NCBI RefSeq assembly: GCF_000712135.1
Contig: NZ_JOOE01000001.1
Coordinates: 1,116,001 to 1,180,000 of the forward strand
Length of the DNA stretch: 64,000 nt
Direction of reading: 5' to 3'
Source: Sphingomonas sp. UNC305MFCol5.2
Lineage (GTDB): Bacteria; Pseudomonadota; Alphaproteobacteria; Sphingomonadales; Sphingomonadaceae
The notes beneath the pieces are model-generated. The model did not search any database. It was not told the origin of the DNA and saw nothing but the letters and a program-made list of their open reading frames with translations. Position 1 is the stretch's first letter, and the number at the start of each line of letters is the position of its first letter. This document shows, piece by piece, positions 9,042-16,329 of the stretch. The position numbers were made by a program, and so were the translations under genes.

Positions 9042-10747
9042 TCGGCGCCCAGCTTGGGATCGGGTCCCGTCCAGATCAGCGGGAGCAATTCGCGCTCGTC
9101 GATGTCACGCCCGGCATCGGGTTTGACGCCGAGCAACGTGCCGGTACGGCTGACGACGCGGGACACGACCGGAGCGGCCGTCCAGGCGGCGGTGGTGCGG
9201 TACACCCCGATAGCGGGGTTTGCCTTGGGCGAATCGAGCATGGCGACCATCACATAGCGCGGCGCGTCGATCGGGAAAGCCGCCGCGAAGGTCGAGACGT
9301 TGCGATGCTTGTCGTAACCGCCTCCCGAAGCGGCCTCGGCGGTGCCGGTCTTGCCCGCGATCCGGAAGCCCGGCGCCTCGCCCTTGCGGCCGGTGCCCTT
9401 GAGCACGATCAGCCGCAGCAGCTGGCGCATCCGCGCGCTGGTCGATTCCTGCAGCGCGCGTTCCCCGGCGGGAACCTTGTTCGGATCGACCTTGAGCAAC
9501 GTCGTCGGGCGCAGGATGCCGCCGTTGACAAGAGTCGCATAGGCATTGGCGAGGTGGAGCGGCGTCACTGCGATGCCGTGGCCATAGGCCGTGGTCATCA
9601 CGGTGATCCGGCCCCAGTAATTCGGCCAGAGCGGCTTCGCGCCCCCCACTTCGATGCCGGGGCGGCGATCGAAGCCCAGCCGGCGGAACATGTTCTGCAG
9701 CTTCTCCGGGCCAAGTTCGTCGGCGATCCGCGCAGTGGCGATGTTCGACGAATAGACCAGTGTCTCGGGGATGTTCAGCCAGCGAAACTGTTCGTCGCCC
9801 GGATCGTCGTGGATCATGAACCGGCCGACCTGCAGCGGCCGCGTGGCATCGAAGCGCCGCGCCATGTTGGTGATCGTGCCCGAATCGATCGCCGCCGCCA
9901 CGGCGAGCGGCTTGAAGGTCGAGCCGAGCTCGTAGACGCTCTGGGTGACGTTGTTCGGCGGCGCCGCGCCTCCGAGCGCATTGGGGTTGAAGCTCGGCAG
10001 CGACGTCATCGCGAGCACTTCGCCGGTATGCACGTCGAGGATCACGCCTGCCGCGCCGCGCGCCTGCAAGTCGGTCATCGCCCGGCCGAGTTCGTTCTCG
10101 AGCGCCGCCTGCACGCGCGTGTCGATCGACAGCGCCACCGGTGCGCCGCGCTTCGCCGGATCGGTCAGCTGGCGGTCGAGCACTTTCTCCATTCCCGATA
10201 CGCCAGCGCCCTTGGCGTCGAGGAAGCCGAGGATGTGCGCGGCCATGGTCGATTGCGGATAGAGCCGGTCGGGCTCGCGCTGGAATTCCATGCCCGGCTC
10301 GCCGAGCGCATTCACGGCGGTCACCAGCTCGGGCATCGCCCGGCGCTTCAGATAGGCGAAGCTGCCGCCCGAATTGAGCATCGCATAATAATGGCCGGCG
10401 CTCTGCTCGGGGATCAATTCGGCGAGCTTCTGCGCCAGCGCCGCCTTGTCGCCGATCACCTGATCGGGATGCACTGCGATCGACCAGGCGTCGATGCTGC
10501 GCGCAAGCGGCGCGCCGTTGCGATCGACGATGTCGCCGCGCGGCGGGATCAGGGAGGCGGCGATGTCGCGCGCAGTCGCCGGTTCGGCCCAGAGCGCGAG
10601 CAGCGCCAGCTTGCCGATGACGACCAGCATGCCGAAGCTGAACAGCAGCGAAAGCACCATCAGCCGCAACTGGGCGACGGCGACGAGCGCCTGACGGGCA
10701 CCGCCCGTACGGCCCTGCCGGGCCGGCGGGGCGACGACGACGATCAA
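9038..10747 (-). CDS. ftsI: Septal peptidoglycan transpeptidase FtsI (PBP3)
   Basis: FtsI is the class B penicillin-binding protein that crosslinks septal peptidoglycan in the periplasm. The 569-residue product has a short cytoplasmic tail, one membrane anchor (about residues 25-45), a PBP dimerisation domain starting IPPRGDIVDRNG, and a transpeptidase domain with the three active-site motifs: STFK (nucleophile near S276), SSN and KTG (AGKTGTAEA). The proposed start is TTG at 10747, which overlaps the ftsL stop as TTGA and gives the sequence LIVVVAPPARQGR; no better start with a good ribosome site was seen before the anchor. Coupled downstream to murE. Confidence 0.94.
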   Translation of the reverse strand: MIVVVAPPARQGRTGGARQALVAVAQLRLMVLSLLFSFGMLVVIGKLALLALWAEPATARDIAASLIPPRGDIVDRNGAPLARSIDAWSIAVHPDQVIGDKAALAQKLAELIPEQSAGHYYAMLNSGGSFAYLKRRAMPELVTAVNALGEPGMEFQREPDRLYPQSTMAAHILGFLDAKGAGVSGMEKVLDRQLTDPAKRGAPVALSIDTRVQAALENELGRAMTDLQARGAAGVILDVHTGEVLAMTSLPSFNPNALGGAAPPNNVTQSVYELGSTFKPLAVAAAIDSGTITNMARRFDATRPLQVGRFMIHDDPGDEQFRWLNIPETLVYSSNIATARIADELGPEKLQNMFRRLGFDRRPGIEVGGAKPLWPNYWGRITVMTTAYGHGIAVTPLHLANAYATLVNGGILRPTTLLKVDPNKVPAGERALQESTSARMRQLLRLIVLKGTGRKGEAPGFRIAGKTGTAEAASGGGYDKHRNVSTFAAAFPIDAPRYVMVAMLDSPKANPAIGVYRTTAAWTAAPVVSRVVSRTGTLLGVKPDAGRDIDERELLPLIWTGPDPKLGAE

Positions 10748-11313
10748 CGGAGCGCCAATTTCTCGCGCTTCGCCAGCTTCTGCAGGTCGTCGATCGTCGA
10801 TGCGCTCAATACGCCACGATCCACCGAGGCGATCGCCCGGCGGTCTGCCTTCTTCATCAGCTTGCGAAGCTCCCCGTCCTGCTGGGCCACGCTCTTCGCG
10901 GCCACGGCATCCTGCGGAGCCTCCTGCACCGGATTGGTCACCTGCGCCACTGCCACCGCCGCCGCCTGCACGGCGGGTGCGCCAGCCGGCACTACCAATG
11001 CGGCGACCTGAACATCGGCCGGCTGCTGGTCGAGGCTCGCCAACGCGCTCTCGCTCGCCAGATATTGCTGGGCAACCGGCGCGGCCAGCGCCAGTACTTC
11101 GCCGTTCCAGCGCTCGAGCTGGGCCAGGTTGGCGCGCGTATTGAACTCGGTCTCGAGCCCGCGGATGTCGCGCTGCGCCTGGACGATCGCCAGCCTGGTC
11201 GCGTTGAGCTTCGCCTGCTCGGCGGCGCCATGCGAATTGACGAGGTAGCATGCCGGCGCCACGACAACGCCGCACAGGAACCATCCCAGCCCCTTGAAGC
11301 CCTGCACTGCCAT
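10744..11313 (-). CDS. ftsL: FtsL-like division protein
   Basis: This is a 189-residue bitopic protein with a short cytoplasmic N-terminus, one membrane segment at about residues 8-25 (GWFLCGVVVAPACYLV) and a predicted coiled coil at about 30-75, followed by an Ala/Val/Gln-rich periplasmic tail. FtsL is poorly conserved in sequence, so the call depends on this architecture and on its place between rsmH and ftsI. The start TGATG-overlaps the rsmH stop. It is longer than E. coli FtsL (about 120 residues) because of the tail. It probably works with FtsB and FtsQ to activate FtsW-FtsI. Confidence 0.8.
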   Translation of the reverse strand: MAVQGFKGLGWFLCGVVVAPACYLVNSHGAAEQAKLNATRLAIVQAQRDIRGLETEFNTRANLAQLERWNGEVLALAAPVAQQYLASESALASLDQQPADVQVAALVVPAGAPAVQAAAVAVAQVTNPVQEAPQDAVAAKSVAQQDGELRKLMKKADRRAIASVDRGVLSASTIDDLQKLAKREKLALR

Positions 11314-12257
11314 CAGTTCACTCCCTCACTGCCCCAGGGCGCCGCGGCCGTGCGACGCGCTACTCGGAGCGTCGCGGACCGGGCGCGCGGGTTACGCGCC
11401 ACTTCCGCCTCGCCGGCCCGAATGGCCTTGGCGGGCATTTCGAAACTCGGCGCGGCCTTGGGGCCTGCCATCGGACGATGCCGCGAACCGGCGGGCTCGC
11501 TGCCGCTACGCTCGCGCAGGAACCGCTTCACCATGCGGTCCTCGAGCGAGTGGAAGGTGACCACCGCCAGCCTGCCTCCGGGCTTGAGCACGCGCTCGGC
11601 CGCAGCAAGCCCTTCCGCGAGCTCGTCGAGCTCGCGGTTCAAGTGGATGCGGATCGCCTGAAAGGTCCGGGTGGCCGGGTCCTTCTTGTCGTAGTCTTTA
11701 TGGTTTAACGATTTTCTTACCACGTTCGCCAGTTCGGAAGTCCGCTTAAGGGGTCGTGCGGAGACTATCGCGCGGGCGACTCGGCGAGATCTTGGCTCCT
11801 CGCCGAAGGTAAATAAAACGTTAGCGATTTCTTCTTCATCGGCATTGTTGAGCCATTCCTCGGCAGTCGTCCCCGACTGGCTCATCCGCATGTCGAGCGG
11901 GCCGTCGCTCTGGAAGCTGAAGCCGCGATCGGCCTGGTCGAGCTGCATCGACGAGACGCCGATATCCATCGTCACGCCGTCGACCGGCACGAGCCCCCGG
12001 CGCGTCAACTCGCCTTCCATCTGGCTGAACGGCGCCTCGATCAGGATCAGCCGCCCGCCGGCCTTCGTGACAAGGGTTTGGCCGCCCTCGATCGCCTGGG
12101 GGTCGCGATCGAAGGCGGCCACCTCGGCACCCCGCTCGAGGATGGCGTTGGTGTAGCCGCCCGCGCCGAACGTCGCGTCGACATGGCGTTCGCCGGGCAC
12201 GATGGCGAGTCCGTCGACCACTTCGTCTAGCAGCACGGGGATGTGGGGCGCGCTCAC
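11313..12257 (-). CDS. rsmH: 16S rRNA (cytosine-1402-N4)-methyltransferase RsmH (MraW)
   Basis: RsmH methylates C1402 of 16S rRNA in the ribosomal P site using AdoMet. The 314-residue product begins with [13 protein letters not shown] and has the AdoMet-binding [28 protein letters not shown] and, near the C-terminus, [14 protein letters not shown], all family hallmarks. GTG at 12257 is chosen as the start because it overlaps the mraZ stop as GTGA and starts exactly at the conserved N-terminus. Second gene of the dcw cluster. Confidence 0.96.
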   Translation of the reverse strand: MSAPHIPVLLDEVVDGLAIVPGERHVDATFGAGGYTNAILERGAEVAAFDRDPQAIEGGQTLVTKAGGRLILIEAPFSQMEGELTRRGLVPVDGVTMDIGVSSMQLDQADRGFSFQSDGPLDMRMSQSGTTAEEWLNNADEEEIANVLFTFGEEPRSRRVARAIVSARPLKRTSELANVVRKSLNHKDYDKKDPATRTFQAIRIHLNRELDELAEGLAAAERVLKPGGRLAVVTFHSLEDRMVKRFLRERSGSEPAGSRHRPMAGPKAAPSFEMPAKAIRAGEAEVARNPRARSATLRVARRTAAAPWGSEGVN

Positions 12258-12739
12258 AGCTTCACGCCCTTGGATTGGCAGAGATACTCGCAGATCTCGC
12301 GCAGGCCGGGATCGGCATTCTCGTCGGCGAGCAGCACTTCGGGCGCCCAGACGTCGAACGTCTCGCCGCTGCCGTTGAAGAACGCCCATTTGCCGATCTT
12401 CGCCTTCATCCGGAAGAAAGGCGGGATCACGAAGCGGCCCGAGTCATCGAAGGGTGCCTTCTCGACCTGACCGAAGGCACGGCGTTTTGCGCGCGTGTCG
12501 ACTTCGGAACCACGCTCCTCGGCAAGCGCCTCCTTGCGATCGAGCCGGTCGTATTTCTCCTTCGACCAGCTCAGATCATGCGCGGAGAGGCACGGGTCCT
12601 CCGGATGGAGGCCCACGACGATCTGGCGGATGTCGGAATTGCGCTCGGCGGCGGCGCGCAGGTCTGCGGGAATGGCGACGCGACCTTTCAGGTCCACCGC
12701 CTGGAGCGCAAATCCTTCGAAGAGCTCCCTGTCCGCCAC
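12254..12739 (-). CDS. mraZ: Transcriptional regulator MraZ
   Basis: MraZ is a DNA-binding ring-forming regulator that represses its own dcw operon in species where it has been studied. The 161-residue product carries two SpoVT/AbrB-type half-domains: the first around [14 protein letters not shown], the second around [15 protein letters not shown] at 12739 ([10 protein letters not shown]) is favoured because an AAAAGGGG ribosome site lies about 8 bases upstream; GTG at 12760 is the alternative. It is the first gene of the cluster and overlaps rsmH by four bases. Confidence 0.92.
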   Translation of the reverse strand: MADRELFEGFALQAVDLKGRVAIPADLRAAAERNSDIRQIVVGLHPEDPCLSAHDLSWSKEKYDRLDRKEALAEERGSEVDTRAKRRAFGQVEKAPFDDSGRFVIPPFFRMKAKIGKWAFFNGSGETFDVWAPEVLLADENADPGLREICEYLCQSKGVKL

Positions 12740-12884
12740 GCCCAAACCCCTTTTGGGCACGCCTTCCCCGTCTCCGGAATCGCGGTTTCCCGGCTGGTCC
12801 TCCGGCGCATCATCTCACGGTGAAAAGGGACGTGCCCCCTTAGCCGTCCTGTTTGATCACAAATGGCGCCGGGACACAACGGGT

Positions 12885-12925
12885 AAAGTGGGGATTTAGC
12901 GGGAATTAGCCCCACTTTGTCCCCA
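12885..12925 (-). promoter_or_regulatory. Candidate MraZ operator / dcw leader
   Basis: About 150-190 bases upstream of mraZ, the minus strand carries TGGGG repeated at an 11-base interval (TGGGG, six bases, TGGGG). A 9-bp inverted repeat AAAGTGGGG/CCCCACTTT occupies 12885-12893 and 12910-12918. MraZ proteins bind tandem TGGGN boxes upstream of their own gene, so this is the best operator candidate. The flanking 12930-13010 stretch is clearly A/T-richer than its surroundings, as expected of a promoter, but I could not assign clean -35/-10 boxes. Confidence 0.5.
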
Positions 12926-13147
12926 GAAAATGCAATATTCCATATATGAACTTGATATGTTCTATCCTTGTTTCGCAAGCACGCTGAAGCGAGCGACATG
13001 CCGGCCGCACCGACCAATTTCTTGGATTTGTGGTGAAATTTCCGAAGCTTGAGCGAAAACCCGCCCTAATCAGGCGCCACGCGCCTCAAAAACCGGCGAC
13101 TCGTGAAGACCCGAAAATGCGTTTCCCCACCCGCCGCGCCATCAACC

Positions 13148-13224
13148 GTGCTCCTGCGAAAGCGGAAGCTCAGGGCGGCAAGCCATGCATCAGGTAACTC
13201 GGGTTCCAGCGTTCGCAGGAACAC
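13148..13224. repeat. Intergenic palindromic repeat (CTCCTGCGAA family)
   Basis: Two 27-base arms, 13148-13174 and 13198-13224, form an imperfect inverted repeat. Each arm carries the block TCCTGCGAA. The repeat at 47711-47776 shares this block and the following GGA-x-CCCAG-like tail, so the two appear to be members of one dispersed family. The rest of 12930-13235 shows no convincing gene. Confidence 0.7.
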
Positions 13225-13235
13225 CATGGAGGGGA

Positions 13236-13553
13236 TCAGTGCTGGGGGGTTCCGCCCTCGGCTTCGGCCGGTTGATCGGTGGAGGATGCGCTCGGCGCGA
13301 CGCCCAGCTCGGCGAGCGGCTCGTCCTTTTCCTTCTCACCCTCGAGGTTGACGGGTTCGACGATCATGTTGGCGACCACTGCCGAGTTGGGGGCTCCGAC
13401 GGCCGATACCGGATCGTCACGATTGGCGGAGGAAAAGATCGCACTCGCCAGTCCGATGAGAACCAGCACCATCGCCAGCCCGGTCATACCGACCCGGACA
13501 CGTTGCATCGCCTGCTCTGAGTCTCGCGATCCCGACTTCATAAGCTGTGGCAT
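13236..13553 (-). CDS. Small membrane-anchored protein of unknown function
   Basis: A 105-residue product with a basic, polar N-terminus of about 22 residues, one hydrophobic segment (GMTGLAMVLVLIGLASAIF) and an acidic, Ala/Pro/Glu-rich tail without cysteines. I do not recognise a named family. The organisation suggests an inner-membrane protein with a disordered periplasmic tail. A second ATG four codons in is an equally possible start. It lies alone between the cysteine synthase gene and the palindromic repeat, on the same strand as the synthase. Confidence 0.6.
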   Translation of the reverse strand: MPQLMKSGSRDSEQAMQRVRVGMTGLAMVLVLIGLASAIFSSANRDDPVSAVGAPNSAVVANMIVEPVNLEGEKEKDEPLAELGVAPSASSTDQPAEAEGGTPQH

Positions 13554-13592
13554 AAATGTAACGCATCGTCACGCCCGTGTCGAGGCGGACGG

Positions 13593-14585
13593 TCAGGCGG
13601 CGCCGAGCCACTCCGGCACGGGCAATCCCTTCGACCGCAGCCATTCGCCATTGTACAGCGTCGAGAGGTAACGAAAGCCGGTGTCGCAGAGAATCGTCGC
13701 GATGCGCTTGCCCGGGCCCAACTGCTTCGCCAGCCGCACCGCACCGGCGACGTTGATCCCCGAGGAGAGCCCGAGACACAGCCCCTCTTCCTTGAGTAGC
13801 CGCTCGACCCATTCAAGCCCCTCCTCGTCGGAGATGCGGAATTGGGCGTCGACAGGCGCGCCCTCCAGATTGCCGGTGATCCGCCCCTGCCCGATCCCCT
13901 CGGCGACCGAGGAGCCTTCGGACTTGAGCTCCCCACAGGCATAATAGTCATAGAGCGCCGCGCCATAGGGGTCGCTGAGCGCGATGCAGACCGCCTCGTC
14001 CTTGGCCTTGAGCCCCAGCCCGACGCCGGCGAGCGTCCCACCGGTGCCGACCGAGCAGGTGAAGCCGTGGATCCGGCCTTCCATCTGGCGCCAGATCTCC
14101 TCGGCGGTGCCGACGATGTGGGCGCGGCGATTGGCGATATTGTCGAACTGGTTGGCCCAGATCGCGTTGGGCGTCTCTTCGGCGATCCGACGCGAAGTGT
14201 GCACGAAATGGCCGGGGTTCGAATAAGGCGCCGCCGGCACCAGCACCAATTCGGCGCCCAGCGCGCGCAGCGTGTCCATCTTCTCGCGGCTCTGCGTCTC
14301 GGGCATGACGATGATCGTCTTGTAGCCCTTGGCATTGGCCACCAGCGCGAGACCGATCCCGGTATTGCCCGCCGTCCCCTCGACGATCGTCCCGCCCGGC
14401 GCGATCGCTTCGCGCTCCTCGGCGTCCTGGACGATGAACAGGGCCGCCCGGTCCTTCACCGACGCGCCCGGATTGGCGAATTCGCATTTGCCGAAGATGT
14501 CGCAGCCGGTCGCCTCGCTCGGCCCCTTCAGCCGCACCAGCGGAGTATTGCCGATCAGGCCCAGCGTATCGGATGTCACATGCAT
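13593..14585 (-). CDS. Cysteine synthase A family PLP enzyme
   Basis: This fold-type II PLP enzyme should form L-cysteine from O-acetylserine and sulfide. The 330-residue product starts with LIGNTPLVRL and has the PLP lysine in GASVKDRAA (about K44), the substrate loop EGTAGNTGIGLA (Ala replaces Ser of the usual TSGNTG), and the phosphate-binding loop CSVGTGGTLAG. The ATG at 14585 is chosen because the conserved region starts directly after it; another ATG lies 13 codons upstream. Cystathionine beta-synthase-like or other CysK-paralogue activities cannot be excluded by sequence alone. Confidence 0.88.
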   Translation of the reverse strand: MHVTSDTLGLIGNTPLVRLKGPSEATGCDIFGKCEFANPGASVKDRAALFIVQDAEEREAIAPGGTIVEGTAGNTGIGLALVANAKGYKTIIVMPETQSREKMDTLRALGAELVLVPAAPYSNPGHFVHTSRRIAEETPNAIWANQFDNIANRRAHIVGTAEEIWRQMEGRIHGFTCSVGTGGTLAGVGLGLKAKDEAVCIALSDPYGAALYDYYACGELKSEGSSVAEGIGQGRITGNLEGAPVDAQFRISDEEGLEWVERLLKEEGLCLGLSSGINVAGAVRLAKQLGPGKRIATILCDTGFRYLSTLYNGEWLRSKGLPVPEWLGAA

Positions 14586-14630
14586 GAAGCTAGATAGGGG
14601 CGTCGAGGCCCGTACCGCAAGCAAGTGAAA

Positions 14631-14960
14631 CTATGCGGATACGCCGGCCTGCTTGAGGTGCGGCTCCAGCCGCCCGCTCAACCACAGGAAGAACATGCGA
14701 TAGTCCGAGAAGAGCGACCAGAGCGGATAGGTGAACGTCGCCGGCCGGTTCTTCTCGACGCCGAAATGCGCGCCCCAGGCGAAGCCATAGCCTGCCAGCG
14801 GCACCAGCGCCCACCACCAGCCGCCATATGCCAGCGCAACCGCGAGAAACACGAAGGTCAGCGCGGTCCCGATATAATGCAGCCGCCGCGTCTCCGGCTT
14901 CGCATGCTCGCGCAGATAATAAGGCCAGAAATCGCCATAACGGGTGATCGTGCGCGCCAT
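14631..14960 (-). CDS. DUF962 / Mpo1-like membrane protein
   Basis: A 109-residue product beginning with the sequence FWPYYLREHAKPETRRLHYIGT, which matches the DUF962 family (HxxxxNxxLHxxGT-type start), followed by two closely spaced hydrophobic segments and a conserved HFGVEKNRPATFTYPLWSL-like region. The yeast relative Mpo1 is a dioxygenase in fatty acid alpha-oxidation; whether bacterial members share that activity is not known from sequence. It probably sits in the inner membrane. It is transcribed toward the cysteine synthase gene, about 45 bases away. Confidence 0.82.
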   Translation of the reverse strand: MARTITRYGDFWPYYLREHAKPETRRLHYIGTALTFVFLAVALAYGGWWWALVPLAGYGFAWGAHFGVEKNRPATFTYPLWSLFSDYRMFFLWLSGRLEPHLKQAGVSA

Positions 14961-15029
14961 GGGGGGAGATTACCCTACTTTGTCGGTCCTGCAAGCCGTG
15001 GTAGAAAGGACGGTGACGGAGGTAGAACG

Positions 15030-15296
15030 ATGGGCGTGCAGTTGAACATCAAGGACGCCGAAACCGTTCGCCTCGCGCGGCAGCTGGCCGACGCTACAGG
15101 TCAGCCCGTCACGCAAGTGATCCGCCTGGCGCTCGAGCGCGAATTGCAGCGGCGCGAGGAAGAGTTCGCCGAGTTCCTGGGGAAAGTGAAGGAAATCAGT
15201 CGCGAGTTCGTCGCGTCCATACCGCCCGAGATGCGCGGCAAATCCTCGAAGGAATGGATGGACGACATGTATGACGAGGATGGCTTGCCCAAGTGA
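15030..15296 (+). CDS. vapB: VapB-type antitoxin
   Basis: An 88-residue product with an N-terminal ribbon-helix-helix-like start (MGVQLNIKDAETVRLARQLA) typical of the Rv0623/VapB antitoxin group, and a charged C-terminal half that would wrap the toxin. GGAGG lies about 8 bases upstream of the ATG. The stop overlaps the vapC start as GTGA. It should neutralise VapC and autoregulate the operon. The small size and adjacency to a PIN-domain protein make the call secure. Confidence 0.9.
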   Translation: MGVQLNIKDAETVRLARQLADATGQPVTQVIRLALERELQRREEEFAEFLGKVKEISREFVASIPPEMRGKSSKEWMDDMYDEDGLPK

Positions 15297-15682
15297 TCGT
15301 CGATACGTCGGCAATCCTGGCGATCGCACTCGAAGAGCCCGAACGGGATGCGATGCTACGCAGGATATTCGAAGCGCGCGAGCGCCGCATCTCCGCGGGC
15401 ACCTGGATGGAATTGGCGACTGTCGTCGCCCGACGACATCCTGAAAAGGCGCATCTGATAGAGGCTCTCCTCCGAAGCATCAGGCTCACGATCGCGGATG
15501 TCACGCCCGAGCAAGCCCGGCTCGGGCGGGATGGCTATCGAATTTATGGTCGCGGGACAGGCCACCTCGCTTATCTCAACTTCGGCGATTGCTTCGCCTA
15601 CGCCCTTGCCAAAGCGACGGACGAGCCGTTGCTCTTCAAGGGGAACGATTTCGTGCACACGGACGTCACTCCCGCGCTGTGA
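15293..15682 (+). CDS. vapC: VapC-type PIN-domain ribonuclease toxin
   Basis: A 129-residue PIN-domain protein. It begins MIVDTSAILAIALEE with the first catalytic Asp (D4), has an acidic residue in the middle helix (TWMELATVV) and the later NFGDCFAYALAKA motif with the remaining acidic residues, then LLFKGNDF. VapC toxins cleave RNA, often tRNA or rRNA, when freed from VapB. The GTG start overlaps vapB; its stop in turn overlaps a glycosylase start as GTGA, so the three genes form one tight unit. Confidence 0.92.
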   Translation: MIVDTSAILAIALEEPERDAMLRRIFEARERRISAGTWMELATVVARRHPEKAHLIEALLRSIRLTIADVTPEQARLGRDGYRIYGRGTGHLAYLNFGDCFAYALAKATDEPLLFKGNDFVHTDVTPAL

Positions 15683-16185
15683 GCGAACGCAAGCACAGCT
15701 TCCCGCCTGTCGTGGACGCCCATGTCCGCCTGCTCGTCCTCGGCTCGCTTCCCGGCGAGCGCTCGCTGGCCGAGCGGCGTTATTATGCGCACCCGCAGAA
15801 CCAGTTCTGGCGGCTGATCTCGCCTGCTGCCGGAATCGATCTGCCTCCCCTTCCCTACGAAGCGCGCCTCGAAGCCCTGCTCGCCGCGCATATCGGCCTG
15901 TGGGACGTCGTCGCCAGCGCCACCCGCCCCGGCAGCACCGACGCGGCGATGCGCGACATCGAAGGACACGATGTCGCCGGGCTCACAGCAACCTTGCCCG
16001 ATCTGCGCGCCATCGCGTTCAACGGCGGCACCGCCCTGCGCCACGGCCTGAAGCAGCTCGGTGCCGCGGCGGCGCGCTACGAGATCGTCGCGCTCCCTTC
16101 GAGCAGCCCGCTCCACACCGTCGGAGTCGATGCAAAGTTGCCGGCATGGCATGCACTGTCGGCATGGCTCACGGAGGCGAACTGA
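15679..16185 (+). CDS. DNA-deoxyinosine glycosylase (UDG superfamily)
   Basis: A 168-residue base-excision repair enzyme that should remove hypoxanthine from deaminated DNA. Visible family features are LVLGSLPGERSL, YYAHPQNQFWRLI, the NGG turn (AIAFNGGTALRHG) and LPSSSPLHT, matching the DNA-deoxyinosine glycosylase branch of the UDG superfamily. The GTG start at 15679 overlaps the vapC stop, so translation is likely coupled to the toxin-antitoxin pair. Uracil glycosylase activity of a related branch is the main alternative. This linkage of a repair gene with vapBC is not standard. Confidence 0.85.
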   Translation: MSERKHSFPPVVDAHVRLLVLGSLPGERSLAERRYYAHPQNQFWRLISPAAGIDLPPLPYEARLEALLAAHIGLWDVVASATRPGSTDAAMRDIEGHDVAGLTATLPDLRAIAFNGGTALRHGLKQLGAAAARYEIVALPSSSPLHTVGVDAKLPAWHALSAWLTEAN

Positions 16186-16329
16186 GGTCCGCCCCCGCGC
16201 CCCCCGGCATCGTGACACAAGCCGACACGGGACTGTCATCGCACTGCAGCAACGCCGCCACCGACCGGTCATCACCCACCCCTAAGCCCCGCTCGCCGCA
16301 CTCAGCGGTCCTGTCGGGGAACAATCAAA

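Noticed and set aside
12959..12973. LexA-like GTTC-N7-GTTT near the mraZ promoter
   Set aside because: Last base differs from the operator, and dcw genes are not expected to be SOS genes; likely chance.
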